Counted from the first letter of the stretch, positions 1 through 9,992 are shown. The stretch: 64,000 bases of DNA from Legionella cherrii (GCF_900635815.1 NZ_LR134173.1:2884001-2948000); one strand, 5' to 3'. The notes: generated by a model not told the origin, from the letters alone. A program made the numbers and translations.

Positions 1-425
1 TCAGCACCGATGTTTATTTCCTGAGCTGGAGGAATTGAAATAGGTCCTCCATTACCCAAAACAGGATGCCCAGAAGCAGTTGTTAATAACCCATTGACAT
101 CCAGGCGTAAATTTCCAGCCTTTGTATACCCTTCTTTGCCCTGTCCATTACCCACTGCAAACCAACCATTACCCTCAATTGCAATATCAAGGTTTCGTCC
201 AGTTGTCGTAATATCGCCAGGGCTCAGATCCAGTCCATTTTCCTTTTGTATCGTAAAGGCTGCGCCACTGTCCGATCCACCCATATTTGCATACATGGTT
301 TGAGCTTGATACATATCCGCTTTAAATCCAGGAGTGTTTACATTCGCCAAATTATTGGCGATTATTTCCTGACGCTTAAAACCTATTCGTCCGCCACCTG
401 CAGCATTATATAAGATAGGATCCAT
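1..425 (-). CDS. flgF: Flagellar basal-body rod protein FlgF (3' part cut by window edge)
   Basis: The minus-strand frame opens at an ATG at 425 behind a strong GGAGG ribosome site and runs off the left edge of the window, so only about 141 N-terminal residues are visible. The start reads MDPILYNAAGG, followed by the rod/hook signature ANNLANVNTPGFKAD and later a GNGWFAV-type motif. This fits FlgF, a proximal rod protein of the flagellar basal body exported by the flagellar type III system. It lies 10 bases downstream of flgE in the order flgB-C-D-E-F, the usual enterobacterial/Legionella order. FlgG is a paralogue, but the order and the N-terminus favour FlgF. Confidence 0.93.
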   Translation of the reverse strand, partial: MDPILYNAAGGGRIGFKRQEIIANNLANVNTPGFKADMYQAQTMYANMGGSDSGAAFTIQKENGLDLSPGDITTTGRNLDIAIEGNGWFAVGNGQGKEGYTKAGNLRLDVNGLLTTASGHPVLGNGGPISIPPAQEINIGA

Positions 426-435
426 GAGTTACCTC

Positions 436-1761
436 CTAACGCATATTAATAATTGTCTGTGTAATCGCATCCCCTGCACGAATCGACTGCGCATTCGCCT
501 GGAAATCACGTTGTGCACTAATTAAATCGACTAGTTCACTGGTCAAATCCACATTTGATTGCTCCAACATACCCGATTTAATGGCACCTAATCCACCTGT
601 TGTGCCCACTCCGATCAAAGGCTGACCTGAAGCCGAAGTTTGTGCCCAAGAAACATTTCCTACATTCTGTAAGCCTGTAGGATCAGCAAAATTAGCTAAT
701 TGAATCTGCCCCATAGCCAAGGACTGGCCATTGCTATAAATACCTAGAATTAGTCCGCTATCATCTATATTCAAGCTCGCCAAACTTCCAGTTGTATAAC
801 CATTTGATGAGGTCGATTGAACAGCAAAGGGGCTACCAAACTGCGTACTGTTTGTTAAATCAATACTTAAACTTAATGGATCAGCCCCATTATTTAGGTT
901 AAATGCCAATGGAATGAGGTTATTAGCTATGGGAGCGCCTCCTGGACTTGCAACGCCCACAAAAGTTCCATCTGTATTAAAATTCATCTCAAACAGGTTC
1001 GCGGTATTGCCAGTACCTGTAATAGGAGGAACATCTTGATTGTCGATTTGGAATGCAACATACCATTGATTTTGTGTCCCTGGAGGAGTTGCAGCATTAG
1101 GTTGTCCTGATGCCGCAGCAGAATCAGCTTTGATAAAATACATACTCAATACGTGAGAATTTCCTAAGCTGTCGTAAATAGTCAAGGAAGTAGGATTATT
1201 ATATGAGCTACTAAGCGGTGTTGCGCCACCAGTCCAGTCAACTGCTGGAGCTGTACTTTGCGAGTTCAAATTAACCCCGGTGGTCACTTTACTGCTTGCC
1301 TGAGGACTTATATTTGCTGTATTTATCTGTAATTTCCCTGATGTTCCAGTAATATTTCCTTTTCCATCCGTAAGTAGCCCAGTAAGATATTGTCCATTAG
1401 CATTGGTAATATAATTTTGGTTGTCCAAACTAAACTGACCAGCACGTGTATAGACTGTCCCGCCTCCTGGATTCTCCAAAATAAAAAATCCAGAACCATT
1501 CACTGCCAAATCCAGACTGTTTGTACTATTGGTCAAATTTCCTGATGCAAACTGTTGTTGAACCGAGGTTAACATCACCCCACCACCGATTGATGTACTG
1601 CCTGCACCAAAGCTACCGTAACCACCAAATGAGTAAATATCACCAAAATCTGCGCGCGATCCTTTAAATCCTACTGTAGAAGAGTTTGCGATATTATTTC
1701 CTATAACGTCCAAATTACTTGTTGCTGCCTGAAGTCCACTTAGCGCTGCGTCAAAAATCAT
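436..1761 (-). CDS. flgE: Flagellar hook protein FlgE
   Basis: The product is a 441-residue hook protein, the building block of the curved hook that joins rod and filament. The N-terminus MIFDAALSGLQAATSNLD plus GNNIANSSTVGFKGSRADF is the flagellar rod/hook family signature. The C-terminus has the matching SNVDLTSELVDLISAQRDFQANAQ segment. These two ends form the D0 coiled coil, and the Gly/Ser/Asn-rich middle forms the exposed domains. Length is normal for FlgE. It sits 14 bases from flgD and 10 bases from flgF and is expected to be co-transcribed from the sigma-54 promoter before flgB. Confidence 0.96.
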   Translation of the reverse strand: MIFDAALSGLQAATSNLDVIGNNIANSSTVGFKGSRADFGDIYSFGGYGSFGAGSTSIGGGVMLTSVQQQFASGNLTNSTNSLDLAVNGSGFFILENPGGGTVYTRAGQFSLDNQNYITNANGQYLTGLLTDGKGNITGTSGKLQINTANISPQASSKVTTGVNLNSQSTAPAVDWTGGATPLSSSYNNPTSLTIYDSLGNSHVLSMYFIKADSAAASGQPNAATPPGTQNQWYVAFQIDNQDVPPITGTGNTANLFEMNFNTDGTFVGVASPGGAPIANNLIPLAFNLNNGADPLSLSIDLTNSTQFGSPFAVQSTSSNGYTTGSLASLNIDDSGLILGIYSNGQSLAMGQIQLANFADPTGLQNVGNVSWAQTSASGQPLIGVGTTGGLGAIKSGMLEQSNVDLTSELVDLISAQRDFQANAQSIRAGDAITQTIINMR

Positions 1762-1775
1762 TTTAGCCTCCTGCT

Positions 1776-2450
1776 TTAAACTGATATTTGTCTTACCTGA
1801 TCCAATGATATTGGTCCAACTCCTGCAACATTTAATTTTAAGCCTTCACCATTTTGCCCAAGGCTTACACTATCAACATTTGCAGAGGTCATTGTTTTTA
1901 AAGACACCTCTTTCCCTCCATAAACTGCATGGACATCTACCTTATATTTACCTTCTTTCACGCGATTATTGTCTCCGCCGGTGCCATCCCAGCTGAATTG
2001 AAAAAATCCAGGTGTAGGTTGGCCCAAGGGAATTGTCTTTATAAGCTCTCCAGTTTCTGAGTAAATAGAGGCACTCAAATTACTGAGTCCTGGTGGGATA
2101 TCCACTGCTGCCTTTGAATCACCCTCTGCACCCAATTGAAGAGTATTACTATTGACTAAAACCTTACGACCAACCAAGGCTGAAGCTTGTAAAGCCTGAT
2201 TTGATTGGAGCGATGTAGCCATCTGCTGTAATGATTCCTGCATTTTAGCAACCCCATCATTGGTACTAAACTGAGCCAACTGGGATAAAAACTCACCGTT
2301 TACCTGAGGTTGCATGGGATCCTGATTTTGAATTTGAGCTACCATTAAGCGTAGAAAATCCTGTTGTCCCAGACTATTCTTTGCTGAAGAATCAATTTGA
2401 TTATAAGGTAGATTCGATGTGTTCGTCCCATTAACCGAATTTGTTGTCAT
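1776..2450 (-). CDS. flgD: Flagellar hook assembly scaffold FlgD
   Basis: The product is a 224-residue hook cap protein that helps polymerise FlgE at the tip of the growing hook and is then released. Visible family features are the N-terminal LGQQDFLRLMVAQIQNQDP motif, the SQLAQFSTNDGVAKM segment, and a C-terminal FlgD Ig-like/Tudor region with FQFSWDGTGGDNNRVKEG. Length matches the family. It lies between flgC and flgE with 14-base gaps on each side, as expected of one operon. Confidence 0.96.
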   Translation of the reverse strand: MTTNSVNGTNTSNLPYNQIDSSAKNSLGQQDFLRLMVAQIQNQDPMQPQVNGEFLSQLAQFSTNDGVAKMQESLQQMATSLQSNQALQASALVGRKVLVNSNTLQLGAEGDSKAAVDIPPGLSNLSASIYSETGELIKTIPLGQPTPGFFQFSWDGTGGDNNRVKEGKYKVDVHAVYGGKEVSLKTMTSANVDSVSLGQNGEGLKLNVAGVGPISLDQVRQISV

Positions 2451-2464
2451 TCCTTTCCCTCCCT

Positions 2465-2887
2465 TTATTCACCCAGCTTTAAGGTACGCTGCATAAGCTG
2501 TTTTGTTGTATTAAGCAATTCAACATCCATTTGATATGACCTTGAAGCTGAAATTACGTTTGCCATTTCTTCAACATAATTTACATTCGGTGTATAAACA
2601 AAACCTTGTTTATCCGCTAAGGGATTATCAGGCGCATAACGCTTAATAGGGTCCGAAGTAGTCTCATAAGTACCTTTAAGCTGAACGCCTCCCGATATTT
2701 GTTCTCCCATCCATTGATTCGCATGTTCCTGAACTGCTTTGAAAATAGGATATTTTGCTTTATATACATCATTAGGATTACCTGACTCTACGTTAGCATT
2801 ACTCATGTTCTCAGCGCTAGTAGTCAAACGAGCTGTCTCAGCTGTTAATGCGGAACCTGCAATATTAAAAATCGCGCTTAATGTCAT
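2465..2887 (-). CDS. flgC: Flagellar basal-body rod protein FlgC
   Basis: The product is a 140-residue proximal rod protein. The N-terminus (LSAIFNIAGSALTAE then TTSAENMSNANVESGNPNDV) and the C-terminus (NVNYVEEMANVISASRSYQ then MDVELLNTTKQLMQRTLKLG) are the conserved rod-protein ends that assemble as coiled coils. The length is typical of FlgC. The start ATG at 2887 is just 2 bases from the flgB stop, which suggests translational coupling. Confidence 0.96.
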   Translation of the reverse strand: MTLSAIFNIAGSALTAETARLTTSAENMSNANVESGNPNDVYKAKYPIFKAVQEHANQWMGEQISGGVQLKGTYETTSDPIKRYAPDNPLADKQGFVYTPNVNYVEEMANVISASRSYQMDVELLNTTKQLMQRTLKLGE

Positions 2888-2889
2888 GA

Positions 2890-3282
2890 TTATTCTCCTT
2901 TCAACGCCAGCATCATGGATTTAATTTTATTATCAAGGAAACTCAGGCTAGCCTGATAGTTAAGCGAGTTATGTGCAAATTCTGTGGTTTCTAAATCTTT
3001 ATCTACCGTATTGCCATCTAATGACATTTGCGAAGTCACTCGATATTTCAAATTCGCTGAAAAATCGGCATTCGTATTAATATGCTCTGGGGAGGTAACC
3101 TGCATTTTTTGAGCTCCACCAGCCATACTGGCAGCTAAAAACTCATTGAAATCGATATCTTGAGCTTTATAATTGGGCGTATTGGCATTAGCCAAATTGT
3201 TTGCCAACTGCGAAGCTCTATGTTCGCGTGCTACTAAGGCTTTAGCGTGTATTCCAAAATATGTATCAAGATCTAACGCCAT
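2890..3282 (-). CDS. flgB: Flagellar basal-body rod protein FlgB
   Basis: The product is a 130-residue rod protein, first gene of the flg operon. I place the start at 3282 (MALDLDTYFG) rather than at a longer in-frame start at 3399, because an AGAGGGGGA ribosome site precedes 3282 at good spacing and the extension would run through the sigma-54 promoter and into hemF. Family features are LANNLANANTPNYKAQDIDF near the N-terminus and NSLNYQASLSFLDNKIK near the C-terminus. FlgB is the most proximal rod subunit above the MS ring. Confidence 0.94.
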   Translation of the reverse strand: MALDLDTYFGIHAKALVAREHRASQLANNLANANTPNYKAQDIDFNEFLAASMAGGAQKMQVTSPEHINTNADFSANLKYRVTSQMSLDGNTVDKDLETTEFAHNSLNYQASLSFLDNKIKSMMLALKGE

Positions 3283-3316
3283 AGTTCCCCCTCTTAAAGT
3301 AAGTACAACTAGAAAA

Positions 3317-3331
3317 GCAAACATTGTGCCA
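3317..3331 (-). promoter_or_regulatory. Sigma-54 (RpoN) promoter of the flgBCDEF operon
   Basis: Read on the minus strand, this is TGGCAC-N5-TTGC, which matches the sigma-54 -24/-12 consensus in every conserved base, with the exact GG-to-GC spacing. The predicted transcription start is near 3305, about 23 bases upstream of the flgB ATG at 3282. In Legionella, mid-class flagellar genes are known to depend on RpoN and FleQ, which fits. The element lies in the intergenic stretch shared with hemF. Confidence 0.88.
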
Positions 3332-3346
3332 ATTTCAAATAAGTGA

Positions 3347-4327
<981 letters not shown>

Positions 4328-4372
4328 TTGGATTAGGATGGGCTAAACTGGCTACAATACTGAATTCAATAT

Positions 4373-4397
4373 AGGTAGAGCCTTGGCCCAACCTGCA
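4373..4397. repeat. Dispersed palindromic repeat, GGTTGGGCC family, degenerate copy
   Basis: The segment AGAGCCTTGGCCCAACCTGCA between the convergent hemF and MFS genes shares its core (CTTGGCCCAACCT) with the perfect palindrome at 62351-62376 and, inverted or degenerate, with 10784-10808. It probably acts as a weak stem-loop between convergent genes. Here the left arm is decayed. Confidence 0.5.
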
Positions 4398-4446
4398 TTT
4401 TATTGATTCAGCCTTGTTTGTTTCATTTTATTTTTTTCTATCACAT

Positions 4447-5772
4447 TTATGGCAAAGCCACCCTTCTTATATAAATGCGAGCAAGGGCTGCAGCTATTGC
4501 GTTGAATAGGCTTAAAATTAAAAAAATTTGTGGAATTGCCGCGCTAAAATGCAAGAGACCAATGACCATAAATGTGCCCACAACCATAAATAACGAGTTA
4601 TAAATATTATTGGTAGCAATAATTCGTGCTCTAGAGTGAGGTGGACTCATGACCTGTAAATAAGTATACAGCGGCACAAGAAATAAACCTGAACTAAAGG
4701 CTAACATAAATAAGTCAAAAGCAATGCGCCAATGATTAAAGTGTGTAAAGAAGGTATCTAGAGATAGTAACGTATTTTGCTCCGTTGCATGAGGTGAGGC
4801 CCAATACAGATCCATTGAAAAACAAGTAAAGGCAAACATAGCCCAAGGAACCATAGTAAGATTAATCCGGCCTTGAAAAATATAATTAACCGTAAGAGAA
4901 CCGAATGCAATGCCTAATGAAAACAATGCCAGGAATAGTGCAAAAACAGTATTATTTGCTCCTAAAACATAATTCGTGTAGTCAGGTAGTTTGGTAAGGA
5001 TTACTGTCCCTAACAACCAAAACCAAGATAAAATTAGAATACATAATAAAATACCAAAATGCTCTGTAGCCATCTTCAACATTTGATAAGTGGCACGCCA
5101 AATCTGAATATCAACCTTAATAGATTCCGATGTCGAAGGAGCCCTGGGTATCAACATACTTGAAGTTAACCCAGCAAGAGCAACAATCACAGTTAAAAAA
5201 ACTGCCATGTAAGGTCTAGGATTATTTGCTCCAATGGATAAGGTACCCATGGTAGTTCCTACTAAAATAGCGATAAAGGTACTCGCATCAATAAGACCTG
5301 TTGCACCTAATAAATCATTTTTGGGTAAATGATCGGGTAGAATGGCGTATTTTATGGGTCCAAAAAATGTTGAGTGAATGCCTAAACCCGTCAGGGTTAT
5401 CATCATCAAGGAAATATTGCCAAAATATAGAGAAAAGCTACCAACAATCATTAAAAATAATTCTAATATTTTAATCACCCTGGTCACTAATGTTTTATCG
5501 TATTTATCCGCTAATTGTCCAGCAGTGGCTGAAAAAAGAAAAAAAGGCGTTATAAATAAAGCACCTGCTATTGCTTGATAAAATTCAGATTGAGCTTGGT
5601 CATGGGTTAAGTGATAGCTAATCAAAGTGAGCATCGCTAATTTGAATGCATTATCGTTAAAAGCGCCAAAAAACTGGGTAAGAAAAAAAGGCAAGAAAAT
5701 TCGCTTTTTCAAAAGGTAAAAAACACCAAGGCCCATCAACATAACTCCAAAGTTTAAACGATAACCGTTCAT
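4447..5772 (-). CDS. MFS transporter of the LplT lysophospholipid transporter type
   Basis: The product is a 441-residue polytopic inner-membrane protein. Near the N-terminus it has FFLTQFFGAFNDNAFKLA, FLFSATAGQLADKYDKTLV, and later HSTFFGPIKYAILPDHLPK and GATGLIDASTFIAILVGT. These are characteristic of LplT and of the transporter half of fused Aas acyltransferases, which flip lysophospholipids inward for re-acylation. No acyltransferase or acyl-ACP synthetase domain follows, so this is a stand-alone transporter. The first 15 or so residues are weakly supported, and an internal ATG (MGLGVF) is possible. It is convergent with hemF. Substrate is inferred from family only. Confidence 0.75.
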   Translation of the reverse strand: MNGYRLNFGVMLMGLGVFYLLKKRIFLPFFLTQFFGAFNDNAFKLAMLTLISYHLTHDQAQSEFYQAIAGALFITPFFLFSATAGQLADKYDKTLVTRVIKILELFLMIVGSFSLYFGNISLMMITLTGLGIHSTFFGPIKYAILPDHLPKNDLLGATGLIDASTFIAILVGTTMGTLSIGANNPRPYMAVFLTVIVALAGLTSSMLIPRAPSTSESIKVDIQIWRATYQMLKMATEHFGILLCILILSWFWLLGTVILTKLPDYTNYVLGANNTVFALFLALFSLGIAFGSLTVNYIFQGRINLTMVPWAMFAFTCFSMDLYWASPHATEQNTLLSLDTFFTHFNHWRIAFDLFMLAFSSGLFLVPLYTYLQVMSPPHSRARIIATNNIYNSLFMVVGTFMVIGLLHFSAAIPQIFLILSLFNAIAAALARIYIRRVALP

Positions 5773-5834
5773 TAATATTCATCATTAGGGATGCATACTA
5801 CACTGAACGGTTATTTAATTCTGCATCTATGTTA

Positions 5835-6714
5835 TCAACAAACAATTTGCAAGTCTGGACGACTCGTTTTTAATGCTGAGGGAAGAAGATCGTTATGCTT
5901 TAATATTAAGTCTTCAAGATGACTATGAGCTTCTGCCTCACGTACGAGCTGAGACAGACCTGTCTCTGAGATTTTATTATCTGATAAATCTACATATTTT
6001 AAATTATTATTAGATTTTAATGATTGTGCAATAAGCTCAGCACCAGCATCACCAATTTTATTACTTCTGACGTTCAAATGAGTCAGAGATCGTGATTCAG
6101 TGATCATAGCGGAAATTTCTTCAGCACATCGTTCATTCAAGTTGTTATAGGATATATCCAAAATTTTCAACGAAGGATGCTCCAATACAAAATAACGCAA
6201 TGCTTTCATGCCATCCAAACCAAAATCATTACAGCTTAATACCAACTCATTTAATTCAGTATTTGCATCTATTGCATTGAGTAAACGCTGCACACCAATA
6301 TCTCGCAACCAATTTAAAGATAAATCCAAAACAGCCAGTTTTTTAGTGTTTAAAAAAAGAGAAAAAATCACTAGAAATTTTATCGCCTATCCAATTGTCT
6401 GTGAATTTGACTTTATTGAGCTCCTTACTGGGCAAAGATTCAAATAAATAAGCAATGCGATCAGTATCAATATGATTCGCTTCAAATGAAATCTCATTAA
6501 CTTTTGATGATAATTTCAAGATATCATGTAATGCAAAATAATCTTTATCATTCAAGCAAGAGTGATCTACACTAATTTTTTTGATTGATTTACATTGTTT
6601 TGAACCTTTTGACTGCAGATACTTCATAAGGTGAGGAATCGCTAAATGATGTTGTAAATGAACAAGCTCTATTGCTTCTAACGTTCCGCCATCATGTTTC
6701 AGTCTAATCGTCAT
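5835..6714 (-). pseudogene. Leucine-rich-repeat protein, frameshifted (candidate effector)
   Basis: Two overlapping minus frames (6714 to 6343, then 6371 to 5835) together encode one LRR protein of about 292 residues. The first frame starts at ATG 6714 behind a GAGGAAG site. It ends HNK-less, in SSDFFSFFKH-stop, while the other frame continues with LNTKKLAVLDLSLNWL. Removing one base from the A7 run at 6352-6358 (T7 in the message) joins them without a break. The second part has at least five RNase-inhibitor-type repeats of about 28 residues with LxxLDLSxN cores (LAVLDLSLNWL, LKILDISYNNL, LTHLNVRSNKI, LKYVDLSDNKI). Such eukaryote-like LRR proteins are common among Legionella effectors, which is inference here. 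Decay, sequence error or slippage cannot be separated. Confidence 0.75.
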
Positions 6715-6808
6715 ATTACTTCCTCTGTAAATTGAACCATGATTAAGTGTAGATGATTTTTTTCATTTGGATATCACGAACTAGAGAATTTATCATTCAC
6801 TCCTCTTC

Positions 6809-6881
6809 CGGTCATCCCGAGTGCCACGAGGGCTCTCTCAATTGTCACGTAGTGCATCCCTCGCTAGGTTGGGGACGACGG
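6809..6881. repeat. Dispersed GTCATCCCGAG-type repeat
   Basis: The segment begins GGTCATCCCGAGTGCCACGAGGG and ends in CATCCCTCGCTAGGTTGGGG-ACGACGG, so both ends carry inverted forms of the same CGTCATCCC/CGAGGG words. Related copies lie at 18566-18594, 19963-20040, 37461-37545, 39511-39602 and 46235-46263. It sits between the LRR gene and the fabD-like gene. Confidence 0.6.
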
Positions 6882-6934
6882 AAAATAAACAAAATACGCC
6901 CTCTTAGGGCGAATGAGGTATTCCTTTAAGACAA

Positions 6935-7765
6935 TCAAATTTGCGCGGCCAAGCGAGTTAACACATTTCCGGGCCCCACTTCTATAAAAACTGTTTCGCC
7001 TTGATTCTTTAAATAGCGAATTGTTTCAGTCCAGCGTACTGGATGAGTAATTTGCTTCACCAAATTATCTTTCACCATATTGTCGGTATAAGGTTCCGAT
7101 GAGACATTAGCAATCACTTGCGATTGGAGCGGCGAAAACTGAAAAGGAGCAATAAATTTTGCAAACTCATCAGCAGCTGATTGCATATAACGTGAATGGA
7201 AAGCGCCACTAACTTTTAAGGGCACACACATCAACGCTTCACTGGCAAGTAGTTCGTTCGCTTTGGCAATATCGACAGCAGGTCCTGAAAGGACTATTTG
7301 TTTCGGCGAGTTAAAATTAGCAAAATCTACAGAATCCAATCCATTAACTCTAAGTAAAAACTTGATTCGATCCTCAGTTAAATTAATTACAGCAAGCATT
7401 CCTCCCCCACTAGCCTGGGCCATCAACTCGCCTCGTTTTTGCACCAGTTTTAACCCAGTGACAAAATCAAAAGCACCCGCAGCAAATAATGCAGCATATT
7501 CTCCTAGACTATGTCCAATGAGATATTCTGGCATTGGTTCTTCCTCTGCTCTGGCTAAAAAAGAAAGGGCTTCAATAACATATAACGCAGGTTGAGTGTA
7601 TTCGGTATGACTTAATTGCTGCTTTGGATCCTCTAAACATAATTCTTTAATGGAATATCCTAGAACCTCATCAGCTTGTTTTATTTGTTCAGGGAAATAT
7701 GAAAATAATTCAATTCCCATTCCTTTTGCCTGGGAACCTTGCCCAGGAAACATATAGATAGTCAT
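6935..7765 (-). CDS. Stand-alone malonyl-CoA:ACP transacylase (FabD/trans-AT family)
   Basis: This enzyme loads malonyl groups from CoA onto an acyl carrier protein. I choose ATG 7765 (MTIYMFPGQGSQ) over an in-frame ATG at 7801 because a GGAG ribosome site lies just before it. The protein is then 276 residues. GQGSQ is near residue 9, the nucleophile Ser86 is in GHSLGEY, and His190 is in GAFHSRYM. The GHSLGEYAAL context and absence of fabH, fabG or acpP neighbours suggest a second transacylase of the type that serves polyketide or specialised fatty-acid pathways in trans, not the fab-operon FabD. That distinction is inference. The neighbours give no pathway. Confidence 0.82.
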   Translation of the reverse strand: MTIYMFPGQGSQAKGMGIELFSYFPEQIKQADEVLGYSIKELCLEDPKQQLSHTEYTQPALYVIEALSFLARAEEEPMPEYLIGHSLGEYAALFAAGAFDFVTGLKLVQKRGELMAQASGGGMLAVINLTEDRIKFLLRVNGLDSVDFANFNSPKQIVLSGPAVDIAKANELLASEALMCVPLKVSGAFHSRYMQSAADEFAKFIAPFQFSPLQSQVIANVSSEPYTDNMVKDNLVKQITHPVRWTETIRYLKNQGETVFIEVGPGNVLTRLAAQI

Positions 7766-7897
7766 AGCGCTCCTTTTCTCACATGAACATTCCAAATACA
7801 ACCCATAATAATTAGAACTCTATATAAAGTCATTAAATAAATGCGCTAGAACGTTAACCCGAGCGTAACACAGGGATGACTTGATAGCACAATAAAA

Positions 7898-8443
7898 TCA
7901 ATCATCCCGATTATTAGTTATCCTAAATAAGTAATGTTTCGCCAAAGAATTGACAGGGTCAATTTTAGGGTGAAGAAAATCCCCCTGTACATCTCGAATC
8001 ATTCCAAGCTTTTCCATAACGCGTTGGGAACGTAAATTATCAGGAACTGTAAAGGCAACTATTTCTTTTAAATTTAAAATATTAAACGCGTAATTCAAAA
8101 CAGCTTTGGCTCCCTCAGTTGCATAACCCCTACCCCAAAAAGAAAATGCCAAACGCCATCCGATTTCTACACAGGGTGTAAAATGTGCTTCCCAAACTGG
8201 ACTATTTAAACCAATAAACCCCATGAATTGGTGTGTACTTTTTTCTTCAACAGCCCATAAAGTAAAATGGGCTTCAGCGAGTTGAGTATTCATGCGTTCT
8301 ATAAATGAAGTCACCATCTCCATAGTCCATAGATTGGGCATGAATTCCATCACTTTAGGATCTTGATTCATAGAAAAAAATGGAGCGATATCCTCATCGC
8401 TCCAAGCTCTTAACAATAGCCTAGGTGTCTCGATAGTTTTCAT
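7898..8443 (-). CDS. GNAT N-acetyltransferase of the RimJ/RimL type
   Basis: The 181-residue product fits the Acetyltransf_3 group. It opens with MKTIETPRLLLRAWSDEDIAPF, has EIGWRLAFSFWGRGYATEG, the acetyl-CoA-binding loop region, and FTVPDNLRSQRVMEKLGM near the C-terminus, all standard for this family. Members acetylate ribosomal N-termini, antibiotics or small amines, and the substrate cannot be told here. Its start overlaps the stop of the PhzF-like gene by 4 bases, so the two are probably translationally coupled. Confidence 0.82.
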   Translation of the reverse strand: MKTIETPRLLLRAWSDEDIAPFFSMNQDPKVMEFMPNLWTMEMVTSFIERMNTQLAEAHFTLWAVEEKSTHQFMGFIGLNSPVWEAHFTPCVEIGWRLAFSFWGRGYATEGAKAVLNYAFNILNLKEIVAFTVPDNLRSQRVMEKLGMIRDVQGDFLHPKIDPVNSLAKHYLFRITNNRDD

Positions 8444-9228
8444 GGCAAATAAATTGTACCTTGTAAATAAAGATGACTCGTTCCATAAAGAAAAACACGC
8501 CCTTCTTTAACTTCACACTGCAGCTTGCCCTGGCGGTTACCTCCTTGCATCGCTTTGATATGTGATTTACCCAGTTGTTCACACCAATAAGGTGCAATAA
8601 CACAATGTGCAGAACCCGTCACTGGATCTTCTGGAACATTACATCCAGGATAAAAACAGCGTGAATAAACATCAGTATTGTTACCTGGGGCAGTTAAAAT
8701 TAAACCTCTATAATCCAAACGGGCTACAGCATCCAAATCAGGCTGTGCATCTCTCACGTCGCTTTCATTTTCATAAACAAACATTAAATCAAACTGACTT
8801 TTAAGGACTTTCTGAGGTTTTTTTAAATTTAACAGTTGCAGCTCGGGAGAAAGTTCAATTGGATAATAAGGTAATGCTGGAAAATCCATCATTAATCCAT
8901 CCCCTTGTTTGCGTACAATTAGCCTCCCACTCTTGCAATTAAATTTTATTTCTTTCCCCTTAAATCCTAATTGATTAAAAATGACATGCGCCGTAGCAAG
9001 CGTAGCATGGCCACATAATGCAACTTCTTCGTTGGGCGTGAACCATCTAATATAAAATCCCTCTTCTTCAGGAACAAAAAAAGCCGTTTCTGATAAATTA
9101 TTTTCTGCAGCGATTTTTTGCATTTCATTTTCTGTGAGCCAATTATCTAAAGGACAAACTGCTGCTGGATTACCTTCGAAAAGACTGGATGCAAATGCGT
9201 CCACTTGATACATAGGTAAATTTTTCAT
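8440..9228 (-). CDS. PhzF-family epimerase/isomerase-like protein
   Basis: The 262-residue product matches the PhzF fold: MYQVDAFASSLFEGNPAAVCPLDNWL at the start with an NNLSETAFFVPE motif around residue 45 carrying the conserved catalytic-type Glu, then RWFTPNEEVALCGHATLA and EDPVTGSAHCVIAPYW. PhzF itself isomerises dihydro-hydroxyanthranilate, but most members outside phenazine clusters have unknown substrates, and no phenazine genes are near. It is the upstream gene of a two-gene unit with the GNAT. Confidence 0.86.
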   Translation of the reverse strand: MKNLPMYQVDAFASSLFEGNPAAVCPLDNWLTENEMQKIAAENNLSETAFFVPEEEGFYIRWFTPNEEVALCGHATLATAHVIFNQLGFKGKEIKFNCKSGRLIVRKQGDGLMMDFPALPYYPIELSPELQLLNLKKPQKVLKSQFDLMFVYENESDVRDAQPDLDAVARLDYRGLILTAPGNNTDVYSRCFYPGCNVPEDPVTGSAHCVIAPYWCEQLGKSHIKAMQGGNRQGKLQCEVKEGRVFLYGTSHLYLQGTIYLP

Positions 9229-9552
9229 ACATACCCCTAAAACGATGATTCAATAACAAGAACGGTATATATGAAGATCTTTGTAGGAAATTCAAGAGTA
9301 ATGATAGATTTTCTTTTTTGGTTATGTCTTTAGAATGAATTTTTAGACAATAAAACCACTTGATTAGTTTACCACATCCTTAGATTATACGTTCAGGCTC
9401 AGTAAAAGAATATGCCAGAACAATAATTCTGAGGTTGCAGCTATAACCAAAATTTAATTGCATGAAAAGCAAACCCAGGTTGTAGGAAATCCTTAGCCCA
9501 GGTTAAACTTAACACGCAGCGATAGCTGAGAATATTTGATTCGTTACTTTAC
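9229..9552. other. Intergenic region with no supported gene
   Basis: This AT-rich gap separates the PhzF-like gene start from the cold-shock gene stop. I see no ORF with a ribosome site, no tRNA and no perfect stem-loop with a T-run. It contains the fragments CCCAGGTTGTAGG and GCCCAGGTTAAACTTAACACG, which resemble the degraded ends of intergenic repeats elsewhere in the window. Confidence 0.5.
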
Positions 9553-9768
9553 TTATTCAGTAATAATTGTAACGTCTTGTGCCTTCAACCCTTTCGGTCC
9601 TTTATCAAGCACAAAGGAAACTGGATCATTTTCATGAAGAGTTTTGAATCCAACACCTTGGATATCTTTATAATGAACAAAAATGTCATCGCCATTTTCA
9701 TTAATAATAAATCCAAATCCTTTTTTCTCATTGAACCATTTTACATGGCCCGTTTCTCTTTGCGACAT
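9553..9768 (-). CDS. Cold-shock domain protein (CspA family)
   Basis: The product is a 71-residue single cold-shock domain, an RNA/ssDNA-binding beta barrel that melts RNA secondary structure. Both nucleic-acid-binding motifs are present: RNP1 as KGFGFI and RNP2 as DIFVHY. It starts GHVKWFNEKKGFGFI and ends with GLKAQDVTI. A ribosome site (AGGGGA) lies before the ATG at 9768. The roughly 220-base gap to the divergent pyrE could hold a long leader, as in other csp genes, though I see no defined element. Confidence 0.94.
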   Translation of the reverse strand: MSQRETGHVKWFNEKKGFGFIINENGDDIFVHYKDIQGVGFKTLHENDPVSFVLDKGPKGLKAQDVTIITE

Positions 9769-9992
9769 TAGCTATCCCCTTTGTCTTAAGCTTTACTATC
9801 CAACTATTACAGATGTTTATTTTCAGTGTAAAAAATACTCATGATTAAAACACTGAGTTATAATAAACATTTACTCATGTAGGAAATAATTCACTACATA
9901 TAGATTAGCATAGCAGTTTTTTATTGATTGTTAAGGATTTTTTAAAAAAAAATCGCGATCTTTAAATTTTTTTTCTCTACTGGAACTACATA

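Noticed and set aside
6728..6747. PmrA-like TTAA-N7-TCAA before the LRR gene
   Set aside because: The second half is poor, and it lies only 13 bases from the start codon, too close for a promoter at the usual spacing.
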